Positions 6,626 through 15,505 of a stretch of DNA of 21,337 nucleotides are shown here, in pieces. Under the pieces are notes generated by a model. That model did not search any database and had not been told where the DNA came from. It saw only the letters and a program-made list of their open reading frames with translations. The DNA comes from Bacillota bacterium. Its GTDB lineage: Bacteria; Bacillota_A; Clostridia; Lachnospirales; Lachnospiraceae. The DNA lies in assembly GCA_023443925.1 (NCBI GenBank), contig JAEZSL010000148.1, forward strand, positions 1-21,337, in the 5' to 3' direction. Each line of letters starts with the position of its first letter. Positions within the stretch are counted from its first letter, which is position 1. The translations under genes and the position numbers were made by a program.

Positions 6626-8053
6626 TTATTGTAACCGCTCAAATACTTCTCTAAGCGTATCCTTATTTCCCACATTTCCAGGGAAAATGATATATGGAAT
6701 ACCGGGGAATTTACTTTCTTCATCTGTTTTCCAGACCGGGATTCCCTGGCTTACCTGTCCGAGTACAAGGGCCTTCTTTACCTGTAATGCTTTCACACCT
6801 ATATCACTGGAAGTAATTCCTCCTTTGGCTATGACAAAGGCCGGCCTTACCGGCAGCCTTCCTACAAGGGCCTGTACTGCTTCTGATATCTTAACGGAAC
6901 GAAGCAGTGCTTCCTCCGGAGTATCATTTTCCAATACCAGGAGTTTGCGTTTTGTATAGACCGCTGCGGTAACTCCTGCGCTGATTTTTTTCGCGGCTTC
7001 CGTAACGATCCGTTCCACTTCACTCTCCAATTTATTGATGAGTACCAAATCAGAGTCAAATTCAAGAAAAGCGATATTATTCATGTCTTTTAAACCATTC
7101 AGCTGTTCCGTAGTTTTTGCCGTGTGGGAACCTACTACAATAAGTCCCCCGTTATTATCTTTTTTCTCGATCATTTCAGCTTTCCTTAACAATGCCTTGT
7201 CCGATATGCCGCCCATTACCTTAACAAAGGAAGCTGCAGTGCGGAAAAGAAAGTTTTTTCCTTTGTTTAAGGCTTTATAAAGTGCAAGGCAGAATACCTC
7301 CACATCCTGGTAATCCAGTGCATTTACAATGACTTTGTCAAAATGTCTGATCGTATCAAGCTGTTCTGTAATAAATTCAACATCACCGATTCTCAGGTTC
7401 TTAAGGCTTATCGAAGTTACTGACTCTGCTTTATATTCACCACCGGTTTTCTCCTCTATGTACCGGAACAGGTCTGAATTTTTATATCCAAAGGTTTTAT
7501 CTCCTGCAAATTCCGTATCCCCGGCGGGAATCAAAGTACCGCCGTAATTCACATAATGGATATTTTCTGCCGTAAAGCGTCCCCCTTCTTTAAAGAAGGG
7601 GAATATGATCTCACCGTCAATTTCCTTTCCTGTTCCATTTTCCAGAATCTCCTTTAAAACCTTCGTTTCCAAGGGATAATGCCCTCTGAGAGTGGAGTCT
7701 CCGCGGCTGATAATAAGAAACTCCAGTCCTGTCTCTTTCGAAACTTTAAGAATATTTTCAGCGATTTCGATATGGACTTTAATCGTCTGGCTTTCTGTCA
7801 GACCTCTGGAATTGGTTAACAGGTAAAATAACTTTTCCGGTGCCTCAAATCCTTTTCGAATACTATCTAAGGACCAGTCCGTATATACATAGACATCATG
7901 AACGGTCTGGACACCGGTAGGATCATCATCCAGTACAATAATTTTCTTGTTACACTTTGCCATTTCATCAGACAATAAATTTTTTATGTATTTGGTATTA
8001 AAAGAAGAATTGTCATATTCTTTTAAAATATCCGAAAGTAATCTTTGTTCCAC
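6626..8053 (-). CDS. Four-carbon acid sugar kinase family protein (DUF1537)
   Basis: This family phosphorylates acid sugars such as D-threonate, D-erythronate and 3-oxo-tetronates (OtnK/DtnK type) with ATP. The 475-residue protein has both halves: the N-terminal sugar-acid-binding domain with LDDDPTG (41-47), TNSRGLT (80-86) and SRGDSTLRGHYPLE (116-129), and the C-terminal nucleotide-binding domain with VVGSHT (306-311), AKGGITSSD (409-417) and FPGNVG (457-462). Length is typical. The start is a GTG at 8053 preceded by a strong AAAGGAGGGG. Usual partners (PdxA2-type dehydrogenase, OtnC aldolase, OtnI isomerase) are absent; here the partners are a racemase-like protein and BKACE. Its spacers on both sides are filled with tandem repeats. 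Confidence 0.9.
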   Translation of the reverse strand: MEQRLLSDILKEYDNSSFNTKYIKNLLSDEMAKCNKKIIVLDDDPTGVQTVHDVYVYTDWSLDSIRKGFEAPEKLFYLLTNSRGLTESQTIKVHIEIAENILKVSKETGLEFLIISRGDSTLRGHYPLETKVLKEILENGTGKEIDGEIIFPFFKEGGRFTAENIHYVNYGGTLIPAGDTEFAGDKTFGYKNSDLFRYIEEKTGGEYKAESVTSISLKNLRIGDVEFITEQLDTIRHFDKVIVNALDYQDVEVFCLALYKALNKGKNFLFRTAASFVKVMGGISDKALLRKAEMIEKKDNNGGLIVVGSHTAKTTEQLNGLKDMNNIAFLEFDSDLVLINKLESEVERIVTEAAKKISAGVTAAVYTKRKLLVLENDTPEEALLRSVKISEAVQALVGRLPVRPAFVIAKGGITSSDIGVKALQVKKALVLGQVSQGIPVWKTDEESKFPGIPYIIFPGNVGNKDTLREVFERLQ

Positions 8054-8071
8054 TTAATCCCCTCCTTTTCT

Positions 8072-8285
8072 ACTAAAAGCTGCTATAAGTACTGACCCTT
8101 CTTTTCCATTAAAGCTGTTGTAAGTTCTGACTCTTTCTTTTCCGATATATGCTGGGTAAGTTCTGGCTCCTTCTTTCCCGATAAAAGCTGCTATAAGTTC
8201 TGGCTCCTTCTTTCCCGATGCTGGTGTAAGTACTGGCTCCTTCCTTTCCGTTAATACCACTGAAAATTCAGGTTTCTCCATCTCC
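8072..8285. repeat. Tandem array of about six 33-37-bp repeats
   Basis: Five clear copies (starting at 8072, 8108, 8144, 8180 and 8217) and a diverged sixth (8250) follow the plus-strand pattern TAAAAGCTGCTATAAGTNCTGGC then CTCCTTCTTTCC. Most are 36 bases, but one is 37 and one 33. The array lies in the 333-base spacer 8054-8386 between the GH106-like gene and the kinase gene. A frame is open through it on the minus strand and reads as 12-residue repeats, yet the unit-length changes shift the frame relative to the repeat, there is no convincing start, and both frames happen to be open, which argues against a real protein. Confidence 0.88.
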
Positions 8286-8386
8286 GTTAATTCTGCCGGA
8301 TTATCAAGTTCTTCCTCTACTGACAAAACTGTGGAAATTCAGGCTTTCCAAAGAAGCTGTAAATACGACAAAGTCAATTAGCCAAT

Positions 8387-11300
8387 TTAGAAAAGTCCGA
8401 ATTCTACAAAACAGTAGGAATCCGTCCAGTAATTCTTGTTCCGGTCAAAAATCTCGGTAGCATCTGCTTCGGACTTTCGTTCCACCCAGCTCCATTTGCC
8501 GGTAAAGCTTTCCGGTCCAACATTATAGCATTCCCCATCTATATGGTGATGAGGGCCCAACAGGTTGCGGTTGGAGGCAAATACCTGTAAGCGTATTTGG
8601 TTTACACCATCTTTTACATAGTCTGTGATATCGGCGGTATAAGGTGCCCATAAGGAATGTTTGACAAAGGTATCATTAACATATAGTTTAATCATCGGTG
8701 CTTTCTGTTTCTTTAAGTTTAAGACTACACGTTTTCCGGACTGTACCGCTACCGACAGTTCCTGGCTGATTTCTAACTGTCCGGCAAAGAAAGTTAGGCC
8801 GCTTGCGGTAAACTCATTGCTATTAAAAACTTCCGGCTTGTCTGTAATGGTAAAGGGTCCGTCCGTTACCATGGCTCCCCGGTCAATAGGACGGTAAGGT
8901 GTATCACTTACCACACCAAAGTCCCCCAGCAGATAGATACTCTCCAGTTCTATGTCATAAGTAATTTTGTTCTTTTCCGTTTCATAAACATTTTCTCCGT
9001 AAAGGACATCATATACTTTCTGAGGCTGTTTAAAGGTGGTCTTTAATATAATTTCATTTTCCCCTGTTACAACAGCCGATTTTATATCAACCTTTTTGAA
9101 GGATTTGTCCTTCCAGTAACCTAAATCCGTATATGGTATCTGCTTTTTATTGACACATATCTCATAAATACCCGCATCTTCTATAACCACGTAGAATTCC
9201 TTATTCTTCTCAAGGTCCATAGCTATCTTGAATTTAAAACAGAGTTCAGTTTCGCAGGGTCTTTGTAAATCCATTAATATATTCTGAAGCTTGATTACCG
9301 GAACCGGTCCCTGCAATTCGCCGCCATCAATGCGGTAGCTGCAGCAATCTAAGGTCATGGCGTTTAAGTCCATCTCCTCGATCTTCCAGTGGTCAGCCAG
9401 GGAAACCGTCTGTACCTCTTTTTCTTCTCTGATATACGCTGGCTGCCCCTCACACTTTGTAAGGTTTATAATATAGGACTGCATCGGCTCAAAGGTAAGG
9501 TTAAAGTGAGTACTGCCATCTGCCGTATCATAAGAAATCTCTTCCTCTTCCCCGGATTCAGCAATCATTCTGGTTACTTTAAAGCATTCTCCGAACATGG
9601 TTATATCCGTATGGCAGGTATCCCTCTGATTGTGATTTACCATAAATAATAAAATACCGTATTCCGTCTCACGCTGCTGATAGGATATACTCTGAACCTC
9701 CCTGCCCTGTTCCGTTATGCTTAAGGCCACCAGGTGTTCCTGTATCATTAATTCCCGTATGTTTTCCGGTGCTGCTTTTAAAACCTTATGTTCCAGCAAG
9801 GACAACTCTTCTTTACTGCCGTTGGTATAGGCTGGGAATTCTCCCATACTGAATACGGTGCCGCCGTTTTTAATAAAGCTAAGGAGCAGGGATACCGTAT
9901 TGCCGTCAATGGCATACATCTGGGGCAGAATCACGGTGCGGTAACCGATTTCGCTGACAACAAAACGGCTGCCCTCTACTCTGCCGTGACGCTTAATAAT
10001 GGTTTCATCCCCGAAGTGATAGCTGATATGGTTACCGGACAGGGTTTCTGAGGCCTGGGTAAAAGCATTGTCAAGACGGACAATTTCCTCTGTCCTGGTA
10101 CCGTCATAGGCTATATAGCCGCTGCGCATGGGATGCAGCAGCAATACGTCTGCGGTCTGGTTCCCCTCCGATAAAACCACACAAAGTCTTCCTAAATAAT
10201 CATTAAACTGCCTGTATTCCTTCCACCAGGTCTGCTGGATAAACAGTGACGGCGGATAATCTCTTTTCCGTACTCCCTTTATGGTATACCCCTGCAAATG
10301 CTGGCAGATCTGGTTGACGCCGTTGACAAACTGCCATTCCGCTATCCACTTAAGCTCTTCAAAGGATACGTTCCAGCCGCATAAGGCAAAGGATTCGGTC
10401 AGAACCTGTTTTTTGCCAAGCTGGCAGGCAACGGAACCTACCTGTTTTCCGATGACCGGAGAGGATATGGGTCTTCTAAGCCAGTCAATACCTGGTATAT
10501 GAAAATATTCATAAAAGGGCATGACTCCTGCCGTACTGGTCATCTGGCTGAAAATACTCTCCTCCATCATAATATGTCCCGTGGCTTTTACCTGATGGGC
10601 TTCGCACCAGTCATAAATGGTCTTCATATAACTCTGTACAAACATTTCGCTGACCAGTTCCCAGAAGTTATAACGGTGGGTTTCATAATTCTCAGTCTTT
10701 AAGTAAAGGGATGGGATATGATCTCTGATATCATAGCCATAATGCTTTATGAATTCTTCCGGCAGATCATCCGACCAGGCAATGTCTCCGAAGTTATTGC
10801 AGGCAAGCCTTGGTTCATCGGTAAAAAAGCCCTTCATATAGGTTCCAAAATCTTCACCGAACTTTTTATAATACACCTCATGGGTCGATTTTAAAAAGGC
10901 TTCCACCGCCCGTTTATTCATGGTATCAATATAATAGGGGTTAGTGTGCCTGCGGATGGCTAAAAGCTCCTCCCCCTCTTTGCACCGGTACTCTGCAACA
11001 GACTCCAGCCTTTTATAAGTATGATCCTCCTTGCAGTGGGCATAAATTGCGATCATAGCTTCTATTTCAATGGAGTCAGCCCCAGTATGTCTTTCCAGGG
11101 TCATAAACTTGGCATGATAATCTGAGGAAAGCGCCGGGACGATTCCTCCTGCAAAACCGCTGGGCCATCCTTCCTCATCATAGGTCCATACATCCAGCCC
11201 TTCTTCTTTTCCGGTTTCGAGTCCCGTTTTTATACAATCAAACCATTCTTCGCTTAAATACTCTACTTTAAGCCCTGATCTTGCATGCATGAAATAACCG

Positions 11301-11425
11301 CCGACACCGGCTTTTTTCATTTCCTTAATCTGATATACTAATTCTTCCTTCTCCAATTTATCATTCCAGGACCAGAAAGGAATGGGCCTATATTGATTGG
11401 ATGGATTTTTAAATTCAGCGAACAT
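8387..11425 (-). CDS. Large GH106-like glycoside hydrolase (putative alpha-L-rhamnosidase)
   Basis: The 1012-residue protein begins with an N-terminal TIM-barrel: PFWSWND (16-22), QIKEMKKAGVGGYFMHAR (32-49), YDEEGWPSG (82-90), FFTDEP (200-205) and VLTESF (341-346). E204 and E344 are my candidates for catalytic residues from motif shape only. The C-terminal part is beta-rich and ends in a galactose-binding-like sandwich (APYTADITDYVKDGVNQIRL, near 930-950). The layout resembles GH106 alpha-L-rhamnosidases, but the family call is from memory and a related unclassified GH-A family is possible. There is no signal peptide, so it should act inside the cell on imported oligosaccharides. ATG 11425 is preferred to GTG 11440 because AAAGGAG sits between them, six bases before the ATG. 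It starts 20 bases after the GH42 stop. Confidence 0.65.
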   Translation of the reverse strand: MFAEFKNPSNQYRPIPFWSWNDKLEKEELVYQIKEMKKAGVGGYFMHARSGLKVEYLSEEWFDCIKTGLETGKEEGLDVWTYDEEGWPSGFAGGIVPALSSDYHAKFMTLERHTGADSIEIEAMIAIYAHCKEDHTYKRLESVAEYRCKEGEELLAIRRHTNPYYIDTMNKRAVEAFLKSTHEVYYKKFGEDFGTYMKGFFTDEPRLACNNFGDIAWSDDLPEEFIKHYGYDIRDHIPSLYLKTENYETHRYNFWELVSEMFVQSYMKTIYDWCEAHQVKATGHIMMEESIFSQMTSTAGVMPFYEYFHIPGIDWLRRPISSPVIGKQVGSVACQLGKKQVLTESFALCGWNVSFEELKWIAEWQFVNGVNQICQHLQGYTIKGVRKRDYPPSLFIQQTWWKEYRQFNDYLGRLCVVLSEGNQTADVLLLHPMRSGYIAYDGTRTEEIVRLDNAFTQASETLSGNHISYHFGDETIIKRHGRVEGSRFVVSEIGYRTVILPQMYAIDGNTVSLLLSFIKNGGTVFSMGEFPAYTNGSKEELSLLEHKVLKAAPENIRELMIQEHLVALSITEQGREVQSISYQQRETEYGILLFMVNHNQRDTCHTDITMFGECFKVTRMIAESGEEEEISYDTADGSTHFNLTFEPMQSYIINLTKCEGQPAYIREEKEVQTVSLADHWKIEEMDLNAMTLDCCSYRIDGGELQGPVPVIKLQNILMDLQRPCETELCFKFKIAMDLEKNKEFYVVIEDAGIYEICVNKKQIPYTDLGYWKDKSFKKVDIKSAVVTGENEIILKTTFKQPQKVYDVLYGENVYETEKNKITYDIELESIYLLGDFGVVSDTPYRPIDRGAMVTDGPFTITDKPEVFNSNEFTASGLTFFAGQLEISQELSVAVQSGKRVVLNLKKQKAPMIKLYVNDTFVKHSLWAPYTADITDYVKDGVNQIRLQVFASNRNLLGPHHHIDGECYNVGPESFTGKWSWVERKSEADATEIFDRNKNYWTDSYCFVEFGLF

Positions 11426-11445
11426 AACTGCTCCTTTCACTTAAT

Positions 11446-13461
11446 TCACTCTTCCTTCTTAAGTACCAACACATCTCTTGCTTTTATTTTATTTAAACCG
11501 GTCAGGGTTTCACCGGTAAAATAACTGGTTAACCGTTCTTCTTTAAAATCAATCTCCGCCTCCGTTGGATTATGATTAATTACAAATACTACGGACGCCT
11601 TCTCAGATACTCTGCAGGTAATTTCAACCTCCGGCGAAGCCATATAAAGGCTGTTTATACCTGCCTCCAGACATACCTTATCCGTGAAATCTTTAAGAAA
11701 CGCTTCCTCCGGCTCCGTACCGATATAATAGGCTGCTCCCTCTCCGTACCGGTTTAAGGTAAGACAGGTCATGTCCTTATAAAAGTCCGAGCCGTAAACT
11801 CCCAGCGGCCTGGCCGTCCTCGTATGTATAACATCGCAAAGAAAGCTGCAGCTGTACCTACCTTTAAGCCCGGTAACGTCCCCGGCAATAACCATCTCAT
11901 TGCGCTCCTCCGGATACAGTGCATCGGTTTCTTCCACCCAGATACCCAGCACCTCTTTTAAAGGACCCGGGTACTCCCCAAAGATACAGCGGTCATTTTC
12001 ATCCACCAGTCCGGACATGGTGGTGGTGATAAAGGTTCCTCCCTTCTTTACAAATTCCTCGATACGTTCCGCCACGCCTTCTTTCATCATATACAGCATA
12101 GGCGCAACAATTATTTTATAGGACTCTAAGTCTGCATCCACACTTAAGATATCCATCGGAATATTTTTTTCATAAAAGGCTTTGTAATACTTTGATACGG
12201 TATTTAAGTAATCCATATCCTTGTTTGGACCGCTGGATAATTCCAGGGCCCACCAGTTATTCCAGTCAAACAGAAAGCCAACCTGGGCCTTGGTTCTTCC
12301 GCCGATAAAGGCATCTCCGATTTTACCAAGTTCTTCTCCGATACCGGCGCACTCTCTAAAAGTCCTGGTATTCTCATGTCCCGCATGGGATATGACCGCC
12401 CCGTGGAATTTCTCCTGTCCGCCGATGGACTGCCGGAGCTGGAAGTATAGACAGGTATCGGCTCCGTGGGCCATAGCCTGATAACTTAGTATTCTGACTT
12501 CCCCGGGTCTTTTTAATTTATTGTAAGGCTGCCAGTTCTGCTGGTTAGGGGATTGTTCCGTCAGCATAAACGGCTGTCCCCCCTTTAACCCCCTCATAAT
12601 ATCAAGCTTTAAGGCGGTCAGGCTTTTATCCTGGGTGGGACCGGGGTAATTATCCCAGCCTAAATAATCCATATGTTTTACCATCTCAAACTGGTCCAGT
12701 TTCTTAATATAGCCCGATATATTGGTCTGTACCGGTATGTCCGGTGTGTATTCTTTTATAATATCATATTCATTCTGAAAGCACTCCGCCGTGGAATCTG
12801 TGACAAAACGCATATAATCCAGCTGGACTGCCGGATTAAAACGATAATCATCGTTTAATTCCGTGGGCAGATTAATTTCTTCAAAACTATATACCGTTCT
12901 GCCCCAGAATGAAGTATGCCATTTTTCGTTTAAATTTTCTAATGACCCGTAACGTCTCTTTAACCAAAGCCGAAACTTTGCCTGGCAGGACGGGCAATAG
13001 CAATAGGTGCCATATTCATTGGATACATGCCATATGGCAAGCGCCGGATGCTTTTGATATCTTTTTGCCATTTCTCCGGCTATGGCTCTGGCCCGTTCTC
13101 TGTATTTTAAGCTGTTATAGCAGAAAAATACCCGCATTCCATGGGTTCTCTTCCTTCCGGCTATATCCACCGGCAGTACCTCCGGATATCTGGCTGACAG
13201 CCAGGCCGGCTGTGCAGTGGTGGGAGTAGCAAGACACACGGATATCTGATGCTCTGCAAACTGATCCATTAATTTATCCAGCCATTCAAAATCATATATC
13301 CCCTCATCCGGCTCCAGTTTCGCCCAGGAAAAGACCGGCAGGGTTACCAGATTAATTCCTGCTTTTTTAAATAGTTGTAAGTCAATTTCTATGGTTTTAT
13401 CATCCCACTGATCCGGATTGTAGTCTCCTCCATAAAAAATCCTGTCTGATAATTTAAGCAT
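11446..13461 (-). CDS. GH42 beta-galactosidase
   Basis: GH42 enzymes remove terminal beta-galactose, often from plant galactans or arabinogalactan oligosaccharides, in the cytoplasm. The 671-residue protein opens with FYGGDYNPDQWD, typical of the family, and shows the acid/base E149 in WHVSNEYG, the nucleophile E302 in MLTEQSP, and the zinc cysteines C114, C154, C156 and C159 (YCYCPSCQ). The trimerisation domain and small beta C-terminal domain are present (GEGAAYYIGTEPEE and YFTGETLTG). Length is normal. ATG 13461 follows AGGAGG. It lies 51 bases after the LacI gene and is followed closely by the GH106-like gene, suggesting co-transcription. Confidence 0.93.
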   Translation of the reverse strand: MLKLSDRIFYGGDYNPDQWDDKTIEIDLQLFKKAGINLVTLPVFSWAKLEPDEGIYDFEWLDKLMDQFAEHQISVCLATPTTAQPAWLSARYPEVLPVDIAGRKRTHGMRVFFCYNSLKYRERARAIAGEMAKRYQKHPALAIWHVSNEYGTYCYCPSCQAKFRLWLKRRYGSLENLNEKWHTSFWGRTVYSFEEINLPTELNDDYRFNPAVQLDYMRFVTDSTAECFQNEYDIIKEYTPDIPVQTNISGYIKKLDQFEMVKHMDYLGWDNYPGPTQDKSLTALKLDIMRGLKGGQPFMLTEQSPNQQNWQPYNKLKRPGEVRILSYQAMAHGADTCLYFQLRQSIGGQEKFHGAVISHAGHENTRTFRECAGIGEELGKIGDAFIGGRTKAQVGFLFDWNNWWALELSSGPNKDMDYLNTVSKYYKAFYEKNIPMDILSVDADLESYKIIVAPMLYMMKEGVAERIEEFVKKGGTFITTTMSGLVDENDRCIFGEYPGPLKEVLGIWVEETDALYPEERNEMVIAGDVTGLKGRYSCSFLCDVIHTRTARPLGVYGSDFYKDMTCLTLNRYGEGAAYYIGTEPEEAFLKDFTDKVCLEAGINSLYMASPEVEITCRVSEKASVVFVINHNPTEAEIDFKEERLTSYFTGETLTGLNKIKARDVLVLKKEE

Positions 13462-13512
13462 TTGTACCTCCTGTTTCTATTATGCTTAACCCCATTTTTT
13501 AACAGAAGAAAA

Positions 13513-14538
13513 TTATAGGTTACAATTCTTTACGCTGTTTCTGACGATCAGCTTTGTACCAACTTCAATTTTCATAATACCTTCTGTGTCTTCATTTATT
13601 TCAATCATCGTATTGGCCGCAATTACGCCCATTTCATGTTTCGGTATCTGGATGGTAGTAAGGGGCGGGTCTAACATTTCGGATAAATTCATATTATCAA
13701 AGCCGATAATAGAGATATCACCCGGAATTTCATAGCCGAATTCCCGAAACACCCTCATGGCACACATTGCAATAATATCATTATCTGCAAAAAAAGCAGT
13801 CGGCAGATTGGTCCTGCCTGACAGCTTATGCTTTAATTCCTGGTAGACAGCGTCTCCGCCTTCGGTCTCAATTTCGATGATATTTTCCCGTTCCACTTCC
13901 AGTTTGCTGCAATCCATTTCCTTTAAGAAGCCGTAATATCTTTCATTAAAATTATTGGCATTTTCAACAACGTGAAGATACCCGATCCGCTTATGCCCCA
14001 TTTCTTTAAAATGCCTGATTGCCTCATAAACACCCTTTTCATTGTTAATGGTAATACAGTTAATATCTTTACTGTGCATGTAATTATCCATGATCAATAT
14101 AGGAACTTTAATGTCGGAAAATACGGCAATATGTTCCTCCTTCATTTCTGTGGCAAGAACCAAAATTCCTTTCACATTTCCCAGATTCAGTTTTTTAACT
14201 TCTTCCGTTATTGTCTTTTCATCGATATAGGAAATCATGAGATTAAATCCCCTGGCCTTCACCTGGCTTTCCACTCCCTCTATAATCTCGGAAAACAGTT
14301 GTGAAAAATAAGGAGTTGCTCCCGGTGTAACACCATGCTTGCGGTAAACAAGAAATAAAATATTGTTATTCCCGGCTGCCTCACCCGGCAGCTGACTTGA
14401 ATACCCCAGCTCCTTTAATGCCTCACGCACTTTATTCCTGGTAGCCTCGCTGATACCGGGTCTGTTATTTAATACCATGGAAACGGTGGAGGGGGATAAA
14501 TTTAACTGATCCGCTAAATCTTTTACTTTAATGTTCAT
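13513..14538 (-). CDS. LacI-family transcriptional regulator
   Basis: The 341-residue protein has the N-terminal LacI helix-turn-helix (IKVKDLADQLNLSPSTVSMVLN, residues 3-24) and hinge helix (VREALKELGYS), followed by a periplasmic-binding-protein-like sugar sensor domain (ILVLATEM, GHKRIGYLHV, AFFADNDIIAMCAMRVF, IPGDISIIGFDN, PPLTTIQIPKHEMG). It probably controls the surrounding locus in response to an imported sugar. It sits inside the gene run, between the MalG-type permease and the GH42 gene. A palindrome 48 bases upstream of its start (14587-14603) could be its own operator. Confidence 0.93.
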   Translation of the reverse strand: MNIKVKDLADQLNLSPSTVSMVLNNRPGISEATRNKVREALKELGYSSQLPGEAAGNNNILFLVYRKHGVTPGATPYFSQLFSEIIEGVESQVKARGFNLMISYIDEKTITEEVKKLNLGNVKGILVLATEMKEEHIAVFSDIKVPILIMDNYMHSKDINCITINNEKGVYEAIRHFKEMGHKRIGYLHVVENANNFNERYYGFLKEMDCSKLEVERENIIEIETEGGDAVYQELKHKLSGRTNLPTAFFADNDIIAMCAMRVFREFGYEIPGDISIIGFDNMNLSEMLDPPLTTIQIPKHEMGVIAANTMIEINEDTEGIMKIEVGTKLIVRNSVKNCNL

Positions 14539-14586
14539 CTCATACCATCCTTATTTATCTAATTCGAAGAATTCTTACATTTTTAT

Positions 14587-14603
14587 ACTGGTTTTAAACC
14601 GGT
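14587..14603. promoter_or_regulatory. Candidate LacI-type operator upstream of the regulator gene
   Basis: ACTGGTTTTAAACCGGT is a 17-base palindrome with one mismatched pair around a central base. It shares ACTGGTxTTAAAC with the reverse complement of the palindrome at 19783-19805, upstream of the DUF5060 glycosidase gene. Two similar palindromes in the same locus suggest a shared regulator site, but it lacks the central CG of many LacI operators and may instead be a weak hairpin after the permease gene. Confidence 0.35.
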
Positions 14604-14613
14604 AATCATCCGT

Positions 14614-15420
14614 TTATTTCACCGATCCGACCATTCCCTCAACGAAGGATTTCTGTAATAAGAAAAATACGATCAGGGTCGGTATGGTTGATATGATGAT
14701 TCCCACCATAATCATACCATAGTCCGGGCTGAAATCCGCCGCCAGACCTGACACCGTCAGAGGAAGGGTAAATTTATTGTTGCTCTGTAAAGCAATGAGG
14801 GGCCACATGTAGTTATTCCAGCTTGCCATAAATGCAAAGATTCCAGCCGCTGCATAGGTGGATTTCATCATAGGCATATAGATCTTAAAAAAGATTCCGT
14901 ATTCACTTAACCCGTCTACCCTGGCTGCCTGAATGGTTTCAAGTGGGAAGGAATGGGTGTTTTGTTTAAAGAAAAAGATTAAAAACGGAGTTCCGATTGC
15001 CGGCAGTATAATTGCCAGATTGTTGTTTAACAGCTTCATCTGGGCAAACATCCGAAACATGGGGATAATTTTGGCTGCAAAAGGAACCATCATGGAGGCG
15101 ATTAAAGCCAGAAACAGAATATCTTTCCCTTTACTTGGATAGATCACAAAGGCATAGCCGGCAATGGAGCAAATAAGAAGGGATATTACTGTAATCGTAA
15201 TTGCCAGATTGGCTGAGTTTAGAAAAGCCCTCCATAAATCAGCATGTTCAAATGCATTACCGATATTCTTAAACAGGGAAGAACCAACGGTTAGTTTACC
15301 CATTGTAATATCCTTAGAGTCATTGGTCGCTCCGATGATCATCCAGATAAAAGGGAAAATAGATACCAGGGAAACAATTGTTAAAAATATATTTTTAAAC
15401 AGCAGACCTGTTTTATTCAT
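14614..15420 (-). CDS. MalG-type sugar ABC transporter permease
   Basis: This is the second membrane subunit of a CUT1 carbohydrate importer: about 268 residues with six predicted membrane segments, beginning MNKTGLLFKNIFLTIVSLVSIFPFIWMI. The EAA loop that contacts the ATPase is visible as IQAARVDGLSEYGIFFKIYMPMMK-like sequence, and the protein ends FVEGMVGSVK, typical of MalG proteins. The start is one of two neighbouring ATGs (15426 or 15420); 15420 has GGTGGAT at better spacing. Longer in-frame starts fall within the hairpin-rich spacer and would add a non-MalG leader. The start overlaps the end of a 30-codon ORF. Confidence 0.92.
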   Translation of the reverse strand: MNKTGLLFKNIFLTIVSLVSIFPFIWMIIGATNDSKDITMGKLTVGSSLFKNIGNAFEHADLWRAFLNSANLAITITVISLLICSIAGYAFVIYPSKGKDILFLALIASMMVPFAAKIIPMFRMFAQMKLLNNNLAIILPAIGTPFLIFFFKQNTHSFPLETIQAARVDGLSEYGIFFKIYMPMMKSTYAAAGIFAFMASWNNYMWPLIALQSNNKFTLPLTVSGLAADFSPDYGMIMVGIIISTIPTLIVFFLLQKSFVEGMVGSVK

Positions 15421-15505
15421 ATTCATATCCACCGTATACCGCAAGCAGGCTTGCGATACCACCACAAATATATGTGAAACAAGCTTCACAAGTTGAAAGA
15501 AGCAT
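15413..15505 (-). CDS. Putative 30-aa peptide overlapping the permease start
   Basis: ATG 15505 is preceded by AGAAAGGA with nine bases between AAGGA and the ATG. The peptide begins MLLSTCEACFTYICGG, continues with a hydrophobic IASLLAVYGG stretch and ends in YEYE. It has three cysteines and a short apolar core. The stop codon lies within the start region of the MalG gene, an arrangement that fits translational coupling. Its ribosome binding site and start codon are in the loop of a 10-12-bp stem (15490-15541). I recognise no family. It may be a real small protein, a leader peptide, or chance coding within a structured element. Confidence 0.4.
   Translation of the reverse strand: MLLSTCEACFTYICGGIASLLAVYGGYEYE

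Noticed and set aside
8054..8326. Open frame on the minus strand encoding about 90 residues of 12-residue repeats, ending directly before the kinase GTG
   Set aside because: It starts at a TTG without a ribosome binding site, is made almost wholly of the tandem repeat, and unit lengths of 33 and 37 bases shift the frame between copies. Treated as non-coding repeat, though the stop-start junction is notable.
9788..10051. Plus-strand frames inside the glycosidase genes (for example 9788-10051 and 12909-13229)
   Set aside because: They lie antisense to well-supported genes, have no ribosome binding sites and show no recognisable domains.
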